Assembly: GCA_018057925.1 (NCBI GenBank)
Contig: JAGPCT010000020.1
Location: 1-56,443, forward strand
DNA from: Saprospiraceae bacterium
GTDB lineage: Bacteria > Bacteroidota > Bacteroidia > Chitinophagales > Saprospiraceae
DNA: 56,443 nt
Direction: 5' to 3'
Part shown: positions 19,242 through 27,707 of the stretch, piece by piece
How the letters are laid out: every line of letters starts with the position of its first letter
Position numbering within the stretch: the first letter of the stretch is position 1
Notes under the pieces: model-generated
Databases searched by the model: none
What the model was told of the DNA's origin: nothing
The model's input: the letters and a program-made list of their open reading frames with translations, nothing else
Program-made: the position numbers and the translations under genes

Positions 19242-22200
19242 ATGGTTTATTTCGATAAAATAATAAAAATCTGCCTTTGGGCTTTTATAATATGCTTATC
19301 TCTTAACAGCTATTCTCAGACTTTTGTGTCTGTAAAGGTCTCCGGCTTCAATCAGGACATCATCGCAGAGGGTGCAGGCGGCTCGAACAGGGCAAAGGCC
19401 ACTACGAATACTACTTTCGATGATGTTACTCAAACAGGCGACAATGTCATGTACTCAAAAGATTTTCGGGGGAATAACAATCTATCATCCCCGCCGCCTT
19501 TTGGTTTACCGGACGATGGTAAGATAAATAGCCTCAATCTTATCGGCGCGGTATATCAATTAGCACCCTATAGTCAGAATAATGCCTTAGTGATAAAAAA
19601 CCAAAATGGATCAGGTACATTGGTGTTAGAAACGCCGGGCGCATTCACCAAGATTGCTTTTTTAGGCGCTAGTGCCAATGGAGATTCACAGTTTGATTTA
19701 GTATTGAATTTTAGCGACGGGACCAATACCACGGCGCAGTTTACGGTCAGAGACTGGTTTTCCGGTACACCATTTGCAATTAATAATATTGGTAGAGTTC
19801 AGCGAACCGATACGCTGGGGCATACCGCAGATAACTTCACCCACTTAGGTGATAATCCACGACTGTATGATGATCAGTTGACCTTAAATCCACCTTTTGA
19901 TTCCAAACTATTGACCAGTATTACGGTCACTAAAACTTCCAGTGGAGGCCGGACAGCCATCTTTGCCATCAATGGCATCACGGCTATTAATGCGCCGAAC
20001 TCCCCTGTAGCCACAGCTGCTACAAATGTTACATTCAGCAGTTTTACGGCTAATTGGCAGGCTTCTACCGGCGCTACCGGCTACACCATAGATGTATCGA
20101 CCAGCCCCACTTTTAGTACACTATTACCGGCTTATAATAATTTAAACGTAGGGAATACTACCAGTGCTCAGATTACCGGAATCACCGGAAATATTCCCTA
20201 TTATTACCGGGTAAGGGCCATCAATTCATCCGGTACCAGTCCGAGTAGCAATACGATAACGGTCAATTATGAACCTTGTCCACAAGATGCTCAATATTCG
20301 TTAACTACGCAGGCGCAAGTGAACCAGTTTGCTCAGAATTTTCCGGATTGCACTGAGATACCCGGAAACCTGTTTATCGGTGTCAGTAGTGGGACTACGG
20401 ATATCACTGACCTGACTCCACTGAGCAAGATTACCCATATTGGCGGATGGATCGCTATTTATAATAATTCACTTGCTACACTCAATGGATTGCACAATTT
20501 AATCGCTATAGGTAAGGATATTGATATCAGAAACAACGCTGTATTGACCGACATTTCGGCTTTGAAAAACACTTCATTTTCACCAGCCGACGGATTGGGT
20601 CTGACCATTTTTAATAACACCTCGCTATCAGTGTGTGATCTTCCTAATTTCTGCACTTACCTGACTAATCCGGCTGCTACACACCCCAGGACTATCTCCG
20701 GCAATGCCGGCGACTGCATCACAGAACAGGCAGTCAAAGATGCTTGTGATGGTACGACACTACTAGAGGGCGAGTACTGCACCAATCCGATTTCTATTAA
20801 TTCCTTGTTTGGCAAAGCAGAAAATGTGCCACAGAATTCCGTAAAATTCAGTACTGAAGGCTATAATGCGGAGAATGATCCCACTTTTGGCCACGATTGT
20901 ATCTGGATAGGATTACACCGCACGATGTGGTTTACTTTTGTCGGTGACGGCAACAAGTATTCGATCCAGTCTAACCTTTGTGGTAAAAGCTCCAATCCCG
21001 ATGCAGCGCTCTATTCCGGGGATTGTAGCGGGCTCACGGCAGTGGACTGTCACGCCGATATCAATGGCGGCGACGATCCGGATTGGCGTTTTCGTTTGGA
21101 AGTGCAGACCTTGCCCGGAGTAACTTACAGTTTAATGGTCGAAGCATCGGATGATGAAGGCAACGGCGGTGAATTTTGTATTGAAGTGACGCGATTAGAG
21201 AAAGACTGTATAGTCACCATTCCAGATGCTAATTTTAAAAATTATTTATTGGCCAATACCGATATAAATACCAATGAAGATAATGAAATTCAGTGTGCAG
21301 AAGCAGAAGATTATAGTGGAAATATTATTTGTCCTAATCTGAATATTCAAGATTTGACGGGAATAGAAGCATTTAAAAATCTATCAGGGCTTAACTGTAG
21401 CAACAATGAAATCACGTCTTTAAGATTAGTTGATAACATCCACATGTTGCGCTTAAACTGTTCTAATAATAAGATTAGTTCTTTGACACTTCCCAACAAT
21501 CCCGATATGTGGGAATTGATATGTAGCAATAATAGGATTGCGGCTATTGATGTTAGTAAGATATTGTGGTTGGAGGAATTTATGATAGATAGAAATAATC
21601 TTTCTGTGTTGGACATTAGTGGCAATAGGAAGGTAAGTAGCTTATCATGTAATGACAATCATCTTAATTTGTTAAATCTGGCAAATACCAATAATGGCTT
21701 TCTAAAAGTAATTCATGCCCAGAATAACCCTAATCTAACATGTATTCAGGTAGATGATGAAACGTATAGCAATGAAAACTGGAAAGGCAGTGATTTTACC
21801 TTTGATGACCATGCGTCATTCAGTAATTATTGCGCACCCTGTACATCCGGTAATATAGCTGCTTCCAACTTTTTAGTATCAGCCAATGCATGTGTGGGTG
21901 ATTCATTCCACATCATCGATTATAGCATTATCGACACTGTCGATCAGAATACCCATTTTACCTGGGACTTTGGCAATGGCATTACCTCAACCGATCGTGA
22001 TCCTGTCGTAACGTATAATACTCCGGGTCAATATACGATTCTCTTGAGTCTGGAAAGTGAAGATTGCTCCTTTAGTGTTAGTAAAACTATTGATGTCTTA
22101 GGTTGTTTGGTGCAGCATGAAAAAAATAATCAATATGCCAAATTATATCCTAATCCAACGTCAGAACAAGCTATGCTAAATATCAATTTACCGAAAGAGT

Positions 22201-22370
22201 CACCTGTATCCATACGCGTTTTTACACTATCAGGAAATCTTGTTTATTCAGAATACATTGAAGAAGGCAATCATATATTAAAAATCTTACCTGAATTAAA
22301 TAAAGGGATTTATATAACTGAAATAAGGTATGACTTTGGTTCAGAAAAGCATAAATTACTGGTTTTATAA
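19242..22370 (+). CDS. Secreted LRR/PKD protein with type IX sorting domain
   Basis: The 1042-residue mosaic protein has a signal peptide to about residue 26. A beta-sandwich region (about 28-245) is followed by an FN3 domain (250-341), a receptor-L-like block (365-470; EIPGNLFIG, LNGLHNLIAIG), a second sandwich (510-653), leucine-rich repeats of LNCSNNKISSL type (658-840) and a PKD domain with FTWDFGNG (866-955). It ends in a type A type IX secretion sorting domain starting KLYPNPTSEQA (about 965) and closing in KHKLLVL. It is the last gene of the operon, 31 bp after its neighbour, and the only member with a recognisable sorting tail. It probably ends up on the surface or outside the cell as a binding protein. 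Confidence 0.85.
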   Translation: MVYFDKIIKICLWAFIICLSLNSYSQTFVSVKVSGFNQDIIAEGAGGSNRAKATTNTTFDDVTQTGDNVMYSKDFRGNNNLSSPPPFGLPDDGKINSLNLIGAVYQLAPYSQNNALVIKNQNGSGTLVLETPGAFTKIAFLGASANGDSQFDLVLNFSDGTNTTAQFTVRDWFSGTPFAINNIGRVQRTDTLGHTADNFTHLGDNPRLYDDQLTLNPPFDSKLLTSITVTKTSSGGRTAIFAINGITAINAPNSPVATAATNVTFSSFTANWQASTGATGYTIDVSTSPTFSTLLPAYNNLNVGNTTSAQITGITGNIPYYYRVRAINSSGTSPSSNTITVNYEPCPQDAQYSLTTQAQVNQFAQNFPDCTEIPGNLFIGVSSGTTDITDLTPLSKITHIGGWIAIYNNSLATLNGLHNLIAIGKDIDIRNNAVLTDISALKNTSFSPADGLGLTIFNNTSLSVCDLPNFCTYLTNPAATHPRTISGNAGDCITEQAVKDACDGTTLLEGEYCTNPISINSLFGKAENVPQNSVKFSTEGYNAENDPTFGHDCIWIGLHRTMWFTFVGDGNKYSIQSNLCGKSSNPDAALYSGDCSGLTAVDCHADINGGDDPDWRFRLEVQTLPGVTYSLMVEASDDEGNGGEFCIEVTRLEKDCIVTIPDANFKNYLLANTDINTNEDNEIQCAEAEDYSGNIICPNLNIQDLTGIEAFKNLSGLNCSNNEITSLRLVDNIHMLRLNCSNNKISSLTLPNNPDMWELICSNNRIAAIDVSKILWLEEFMIDRNNLSVLDISGNRKVSSLSCNDNHLNLLNLANTNNGFLKVIHAQNNPNLTCIQVDDETYSNENWKGSDFTFDDHASFSNYCAPCTSGNIAASNFLVSANACVGDSFHIIDYSIIDTVDQNTHFTWDFGNGITSTDRDPVVTYNTPGQYTILLSLESEDCSFSVSKTIDVLGCLVQHEKNNQYAKLYPNPTSEQAMLNINLPKESPVSIRVFTLSGNLVYSEYIEEGNHILKILPELNKGIYITEIRYDFGSEKHKLLVL

Positions 22371-22470
22371 TTTACGGCAAAGAAATAATGATTTTGGAAG
22401 TATAAGAATCTATTGATGAGATAATTCCTTGGCAATGAATTATGATATGACAGGAGGGAATAAGGTATCA

Positions 22471-23388
22471 TTATTGATCCTCTTTCATTCCTCTCAATGT
22501 TTCAAATATTTCTTTATGTACAAACCGAAACCCGGCTTTTTTGATTTTTTGATTGGAGACTTGTTGGCTCTCTAACATAAGCGCTGACATTTCTCCCATC
22601 ATCCACTTTATGGCAAAGTTTGGAATTCTTCTGGTTATTCCTTTTTTACCACTTGTTTTTATGAGAGCAGAAGCAAAGACTTTGCTGGTAACAGGGTTGT
22701 CTGCGACCCCATTATAAATGCCTTCGACCATCTTATTTTCAAGAGCAAATAAAAACATTTGACACAAATCATTCACTTCTATCCAGGACATCATCGGGTG
22801 ACCTCCGCCAAAATAAGGTGCAACACGAAGGGAAATTAAAGGCTTATATTGTTCAAGTAAGCCGCCGGATGTCGCCAATACTAAGCCGATTCGTATAATC
22901 ACCTTGCGTATGGTCGAAGAGACGTCTAAATGCGCTGCTTCCCACTGTTGGCAACAATTCGATAAAAAGGAAGCAGATTGAATTTCGTCGATTTCCGTAC
23001 AAATCGTCTTGCCGGGGCGGTGGCCATATATGCCGATGGCGGAAGCGCCAATATATACAGCAGTATTCAACTTGCCCACTGTTATCAGTTGACTTAAGAA
23101 GCCGGTAGGTGTCGTTCGGCTTTGAATAAGTTCCTTTTTTCGTGCAGATGTCCATTTTTTAGAAGCGATACCTTCTCCACATAGATTGATGATGCCATCG
23201 AAAGACATGGAAGTCTCTAGATTTATTTCACCTTTATCGGGATTCCAATAAATAAAATCTTCCCGAGTGCACAATTTCTTGTTTCTCGAAAGAATATAGA
23301 CATTGTATCCTGCTTTGTATAAAGCCATGTATAAATGCTTGCCGATAAAGCCACTTCCTCCGGCAATCAATACTTTTCCTTTATTCAA
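22471..23388 (-). CDS. TIGR01777-family NAD(P)-binding epimerase (YfcH/SDR39U1-like)
   Basis: The 305-residue protein starts with a Rossmann nucleotide loop GGSGFIG (residues 10-16) and has the subfamily hallmarks FDGIINLCGEGIA, IGASAIGIYG and the C-terminal region RRIPNFAIKW...LMLESQQVSNQKIKKAGF, corresponding to the DUF1731 tail. The length matches the family (about 300). The family is called a putative nucleoside-diphosphate-sugar epimerase, but substrates are not established. It is convergent with the sorting-domain protein gene and stands alone. Confidence 0.9.
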   Translation of the reverse strand: MNKGKVLIAGGSGFIGKHLYMALYKAGYNVYILSRNKKLCTREDFIYWNPDKGEINLETSMSFDGIINLCGEGIASKKWTSARKKELIQSRTTPTGFLSQLITVGKLNTAVYIGASAIGIYGHRPGKTICTEIDEIQSASFLSNCCQQWEAAHLDVSSTIRKVIIRIGLVLATSGGLLEQYKPLISLRVAPYFGGGHPMMSWIEVNDLCQMFLFALENKMVEGIYNGVADNPVTSKVFASALIKTSGKKGITRRIPNFAIKWMMGEMSALMLESQQVSNQKIKKAGFRFVHKEIFETLRGMKEDQ

Positions 23389-23647
23389 TGGTTTGCTGTT
23401 TAATCAATGTAAAGATGAACTTATAAATTATAACGCAAACATATTTATTTTTAAGCAAATGCCAAGATTGCAAAGAAAGATGAAATGCTTTATGCCGTAA
23501 TTATTGACGTGACCGATTTAATTGATAGATTTATAATAATACTGAATATCCTTTCGGTATTACATGTTGTCCTATTTTATGGGGTTTTCTATACTATTTG
23601 TGAAAAATATGTATCTTGTCAAAACATTTCATTAAAGACAAAATAAA
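23389..23647. other. Intergenic region with an inverted element end
   Basis: The reverse complement of TAATACCGAAAGG lies at 23550-23562, the same end motif as the mobile element at 43911 and 47090. The remaining element body is not recognisable here. No other feature is seen. Confidence 0.5.
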
Positions 23648-24220
23648 ATGCTGGATTTAAACATTGACAATTTTAGGAATAAAGTACTAAACTTTCGCAC
23701 CGTATTTGAAAATACTTTGAAGTATCGAGAAGTGTGGAAGGAAAGTTTACGTGATCAGATTGTAAGTGATGTTAAAGAAATGTGCGCCGAAGTGGACTTA
23801 AAAGTAGAAATTGAAGTCACAGACCATTTTCATAATCTTGAGGGTATTGTCTGCTCGTTGGGTAACATCAAATCCGGTATTTTTGAAATGGTGGATCCGG
23901 ATATTGAAAAACACTTAATTCGGTTTAATGGAAGCCTCGTATATCAACAGTTGTACAATGGTAAAGTCCTTGTGATGATTAATTATCCGATTATTGAGAA
24001 CTATATGGAGCCTCGACCTCCCAAGACCATTGCAATATATAGGCCTGAGGAAATCAAGACTCCTTTTATTCTGCGACACCTCGAAACCCTTGTGTCTGAA
24101 ATCACCGCATGGGAAGATTATGATGATGATGAAACGGTGTTGCCTTCCAAGATAGGGTTTAATCATGCGCCGAATATGGAACTTTCTGCATCCGGTAGTC
24201 ACAATAATTCAGAAGAATAG
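23648..24220 (+). CDS. Conserved-looking hypothetical protein
   Basis: I do not recognise the family. The 190-residue, soluble, acidic protein has no signal peptide. A helical N-terminus (about 1-60, rich in K/E) precedes a mixed alpha/beta core with GNIKSGIFEMVDPDIEKHL and VLVMINYPIIENYMEPRPP. The last 30 residues are low-complexity (DDDE, then Ser/Asn/Glu rich). Codon use and composition resemble neighbours, so it is probably a real gene. It stands between divergent or convergent genes and is not in an operon. Confidence 0.65.
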   Translation: MLDLNIDNFRNKVLNFRTVFENTLKYREVWKESLRDQIVSDVKEMCAEVDLKVEIEVTDHFHNLEGIVCSLGNIKSGIFEMVDPDIEKHLIRFNGSLVYQQLYNGKVLVMINYPIIENYMEPRPPKTIAIYRPEEIKTPFILRHLETLVSEITAWEDYDDDETVLPSKIGFNHAPNMELSASGSHNNSEE

Positions 24221-24256
24221 CCATCACGTATTCTTTGAAAGACAGATAGACTATAC

Positions 24257-25030
24257 CTACATCCTAGTTAAAGAAGAGGTAATTCGCCCAAAGTTATAAT
24301 GCACGCCTAAGCTTGCGTTGACTCTGGGATTTAAGGTTTCAAAAAATGAGTAGGAAGGGATTGCATAATATGTCATAACACTACATTTTATTGGACCCCG
24401 ACCAAAACGTCCTCCAAAAAAAAGACTAAAACATGAGAAATTTTCTTTTGAAATGTTTATATCGGAGTTGAATGAGCCATTTTTTCCTATAAAATTATTA
24501 AAACTTAACATCAGATTTATTCCCCCTAATATATCTACATTTTTTTGTGTTGTCCCCCAACCAACTAATGCGGAGAGCGCAGTTGGAGTAAAGTCAATGT
24601 TCGTTCGTCCCGATTCCTTTGGAAAGACAAATTCTTGCCACCCTTTAATGAGTGTTATTGATGATTCGAAATATTTATTATTCATCTTTCCAAAATTATT
24701 GAATAACCCCAGACTCAAGCTTGCATTGAATCCTTTAACACCGATATCTTCCACTCTTAGGTTCTTAGTCTTAGTATCGGCTGCATTTCCGGCACTAAAA
24801 AAATCAGCTCCCAATGCCATAAAGCCATGTTTGGATAACGCATAATTACCATTTGCTCCACCTCCAAATCCTTTGTTATCTACAAATACATTCGCTGACA
24901 CATTCCCCTCTTCCGCATTTTTGAAATATCCGGGATTTATAGCACCGATACGTGTGGTTGAAACGCTACAACTACTAATAAAAATGGCAAGAATGCCCAA
25001 AATGATTAAAAATGTCAATTGATTTTTCAT
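24257..25030 (-). CDS. Lipoprotein, paralogue 1 of a duplicated pair
   Basis: The 257-residue protein has a lipoprotein signal ending IFISSC (Cys21). The mature part is Gly/Phe/Asn rich with alternating strands and ends in GVHYNFGR, a barrel-like closing strand. It is therefore probably an outer-membrane or periplasm-facing barrel-like lipoprotein; no function is recognised. Its neighbour at 25929 has the same length, an almost identical signal peptide and upstream region, but a clearly diverged body. It lies convergent with the hypothetical gene ending at 24220. Confidence 0.75.
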   Translation of the reverse strand: MKNQLTFLIILGILAIFISSCSVSTTRIGAINPGYFKNAEEGNVSANVFVDNKGFGGGANGNYALSKHGFMALGADFFSAGNAADTKTKNLRVEDIGVKGFNASLSLGLFNNFGKMNNKYFESSITLIKGWQEFVFPKESGRTNIDFTPTALSALVGWGTTQKNVDILGGINLMLSFNNFIGKNGSFNSDINISKENFSCFSLFFGGRFGRGPIKCSVMTYYAIPSYSFFETLNPRVNASLGVHYNFGRITSSLTRM

Positions 25031-25363
25031 TTGATGTGATTTAAACTTTATAAAATAGATTTATTACTTTACTGGATTCAACTTTACTATAAAATTTATT
25101 TTTTAATGATTAGGTTGATTTTAACGTAGAAACAAACTTACTATTAATGGCATGTTTCAAGAGTTAATCATGCAAAATACTGTGTTTGTAATTCCTTTAT
25201 ATCAAAGGTAATTTAAGATGTTTGAAAATTATTGTTAATCTTATTTATTTCCTTCAATTTACGGAATGTTTAACGTTTGGTGTTCTGACAAGTTGTTTTT
25301 CTTTGGTTTCAGGTGAACTTTCCAAAATTGGTATTCAATGGTTTTCCACAATCTTGATTGTTA
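25031..25363 (-). repeat. Duplicated upstream region, copy 1
   Basis: About 330 bp upstream of the first lipoprotein gene are nearly identical to 26703-27035, at a constant offset of 1672 bp. The block should contain the promoter of each gene. Identity is higher here than in the coding bodies. Confidence 0.8.
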
Positions 25364-25435
25364 TACCAAAGAGATATTTATAATAGACCGAAATTTAGAC
25401 ATATTCCTGAAAAGTCGGGATTTCTTTAAACCCGA

Positions 25436-25568
25436 ATTCATATTAGAGGTACAATAGTTTCTTTAAGAAATATGAAGCTAACTTTTAGCTAGGAGCATTC
25501 AAAATAGTTATGAAATAATCAATTTGCATAATACTGATATTCAACTTGTTGTGATTTAGTTAGATGTA
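25436..25568 (+). repeat. Tandem 133-bp repeat M1, unit 1
   Basis: The unit begins ATTCATATTAGAGGTACAAT and ends TTTAGTTAGATGTA, directly joined to unit 2 with about ten differences. Related diverged copies lie at 908-1044 (inverted) and 38998-39116. It is AT-rich and has no open frame. Confidence 0.85.
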
Positions 25569-25701
25569 ATTCATATTAAAGGTACAATAGTTTCTTTAAG
25601 AAATATTAAGCTAACTTTTAGCTTGGTGCATTCAAAATAGTTAGGAAATAATCAATTTCCATAATACTGATATTCAACTTGTTGCGGTTTAGTTAGATGT
25701 A
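25569..25701 (+). repeat. Tandem 133-bp repeat M1, unit 2
   Basis: This is the second unit of the direct tandem duplication, beginning ATTCATATTAAAGGTACAAT. It is followed without a gap by repeat M2, whose first bases (ATTCAG) echo the unit start, so M1 and M2 form one composite repeat. Confidence 0.85.
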
Positions 25702-25931
25702 ATTCAGCAGTAAAGGTTTTGTAAAACCGTATAGTGCTGATTATGAGGGTTAATCCCGATGTACGAATCGTTTCAATGGTTTCTGTAAACCATTGATTAC
25801 GAGTCGTAAATCGATTCCGCAATTGTCTAATGCGGAATTTGGGTTAAATTCAAAATGCTCCCTATTGCTATCAGGATGATAGTCGTTAAGGCCAATGTAA
25901 TTGGTCTATTACGGATATCCTTTCGGTATTA
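25702..25931 (+). repeat. Hairpin-rich intergenic repeat M2 with element end M3
   Basis: The block contains a perfect 9-bp hairpin CAATGGTTT/AAACCATTG (25774-25795), a 7-bp hairpin TTCCGCA/TGCGGAA and, at its right end, the reverse complement of TAATACCGAAAGG (25919-25931). Related copies lie at 29976-30160, 35613-35765 (inverted) and 39117-39258. Its last three bases coincide with the stop codon of the lipoprotein gene read from the other strand. Confidence 0.8.
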
Positions 25932-26702
25932 CATCTTAATAATAGAAAAGTCGGTTCTTCCAAAATTGTAGTGTACACCTAAGCTAAAGTTGACTCGAGG
26001 TGTATCCGCAGAATCTGAGCTTAATCCGGCAATATGATTTGTTCCCAACGACCACAAAATGCTAAATTTTATGGGACCTCGGCCAAATCGACTTCCAAAA
26101 AAAACATTAAAATTTAAATTGCCATCATCGGATACATACTCGTCAGGTATGAATGAACTTATGTGGGGTTCCTTAAAATCAGAAAAAGTGAGAATCAAAT
26201 TTAAGCCACCTAAAAAGCCAATATTCTTTTTATTTATTCCCCAACCAATTAAACCGGATAATGCACTGGGTGAGTATGCTATATTGTTAAGCCCGGAGGA
26301 GCCCTGATAGATAAAGTTTTGCCATCCTTTAGTTATGGTAAATGACGATTCGAAATATCCGGTACGCTTTACCCCAATGCTTTTAAATCCTCCCATCGTG
26401 AAGCGACCATTGAAGCCTTTGATGCCGACATCGCCCGCTCCGAGATCATAATAATCTGTTTCAGGATTAAAATAATCGACTCCACAGCCAATAAATATAT
26501 TATCAGACATGGCATAATTGAAATGGCCCCCAAAACCAGATCCAAAATTATCAACAAAAACTTTCCCTGATACATTGCCTTCTCCACGATTATTGAAATA
26601 TCCCGGATCAAGCGCTCCAATACGCGTGGTTGAAACGCTACAACTACTAATAAAAATGGCAAGAATGCCCAAAATGATTAAACATGTCAATTGATTTTTC
26701 AT
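25929..26702 (-). CDS. Lipoprotein, paralogue 2 of a duplicated pair
   Basis: The 257-residue protein has the same lipobox IFISSC (Cys21) and the same length as its paralogue 1672 bp away. The first 35 residues are nearly identical, whereas the Gly/Phe-rich body has diverged. It ends in a GVHYNFGR strand. The stop codon TAA is the first three bases of the repeat-end motif TAATACCGAAAGG, so a repeat abuts or has rebuilt the 3' end of the gene. Function is unknown; the two are probably surface or outer-membrane lipoproteins from a local duplication. Confidence 0.75.
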   Translation of the reverse strand: MKNQLTCLIILGILAIFISSCSVSTTRIGALDPGYFNNRGEGNVSGKVFVDNFGSGFGGHFNYAMSDNIFIGCGVDYFNPETDYYDLGAGDVGIKGFNGRFTMGGFKSIGVKRTGYFESSFTITKGWQNFIYQGSSGLNNIAYSPSALSGLIGWGINKKNIGFLGGLNLILTFSDFKEPHISSFIPDEYVSDDGNLNFNVFFGSRFGRGPIKFSILWSLGTNHIAGLSSDSADTPRVNFSLGVHYNFGRTDFSIIKM

Positions 26703-27035
26703 TTGATGTGATTTAAACTTTATAAAATAGATTTATTACTTTACTGGATTCAACTTTACTATAAAATTTATTTTTTAATGATTAGGTTGATTTTAACATA
26801 GAAACAAACTTACTATTAATGGCATGTTTCAAGAGTTAATCATGCAAAATGCTGTGTTTGTAATTCCTTCATATCAAAGGTAATTTAAGATGTTTGAAAA
26901 TTATTGTTAATCTTATTTATTTCCTTCAATTTAAGAAATATTTAACGTGTGGTGTTTTGACAAGTTGTTTTTTTTTTGGTTTCAGGTTAACTTTCCAAAA
27001 TTGGTATTCAATGGTTTTCCACAATCGTGATTGTT
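26703..27035 (-). repeat. Duplicated upstream region, copy 2
   Basis: This is the near-identical partner of 25031-25363, placed directly upstream of paralogue 2. A few single-base differences are visible, for example CGGAATG versus AGAAATA. I could not place a confident TAnnTTTG box in either copy. Confidence 0.8.
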
Positions 27036-27180
27036 AATCCCGAATTCACAATATTGGCACAGTATTGTCTTTACGACAAATATTGGATAAACTGAAAAGC
27101 CTTTTTGTAGTAAAATATTGTTGTATAAAAATTAAATTTATTTTAATAATATTTTGTAAATTAAAATATTTGCATTTCTT

Positions 27181-27188
27181 TATCTTTG
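27181..27188 (+). promoter_or_regulatory. Candidate -7 box TATCTTTG
   Basis: The site is an exact TAnnTTTG match, with a TTTG at 27153-27156 that is 24 bp upstream and slightly too far for an ideal -33 element. It overlaps the first in-frame ATG and so favours the ATG at 27207 as the true start of the following gene. Confidence 0.6.
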
Positions 27189-27206
27189 CGAACTAAAAAA
27201 ATAAAG

Positions 27207-27707
27207 ATGAATAAATTTTATTGGAGGTTGCATCGATTCCAGCTGCTGTGTTTTCTGGTTGTAAGCATGTCAGTTTACTTGCAGGGACAAACTAAAGTCC
27301 ACGTTACTTCACTTGATAATTCGGTGATTACATACCCTGTTAAATCAGAAGGAAAAGTTTGGTTTGACAATGGAAGCATGTGGATATTAGAGGACAATGC
27401 GACTAATGCTATATCAATTGCCATTTCGTCCATTCGCAAGGTTACTTTGGAAGAAGGTACAACCAATGGTCAACACAAAATATTTACTGATAATAATGTC
27501 TATATTTTTCCGAACCCGGCAAACACCCACTTTGACCTGAAAGCAGAAGGACAATCCAATGTGGATATCCGGATTTTTGACACAAAAGGGATTTTGTTGG
27601 TCAATGGAATATATGAGGACGGGAGTAGAATAGACATTTCTTGTTTAGAAAAAGGCACCTATGTTGTTGTTGCTAATTCACAATCTTTTAAATTGATTAA
27701 ATTATGA
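27207..27707 (+). CDS. Small secreted protein with type IX sorting domain
   Basis: The 166-residue protein has a signal peptide (MNKFYWRLHRFQLLCFLVVS, then MSVYLQGQ), a short beta-rich region (VTYPV-like strands, IRKVTLEEG) and a C-terminal type IX sorting domain starting VYIFPNPANTHFDL and ending SQSFKLIKL. Almost the whole mature protein is this tail, so it may be a small surface anchor or a carrier for a partner. The stop overlaps the start of the next gene (ATGA), so the two are translationally coupled and probably act together. Confidence 0.8.
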   Translation: MNKFYWRLHRFQLLCFLVVSMSVYLQGQTKVHVTSLDNSVITYPVKSEGKVWFDNGSMWILEDNATNAISIAISSIRKVTLEEGTTNGQHKIFTDNNVYIFPNPANTHFDLKAEGQSNVDIRIFDTKGILLVNGIYEDGSRIDISCLEKGTYVVVANSQSFKLIKL

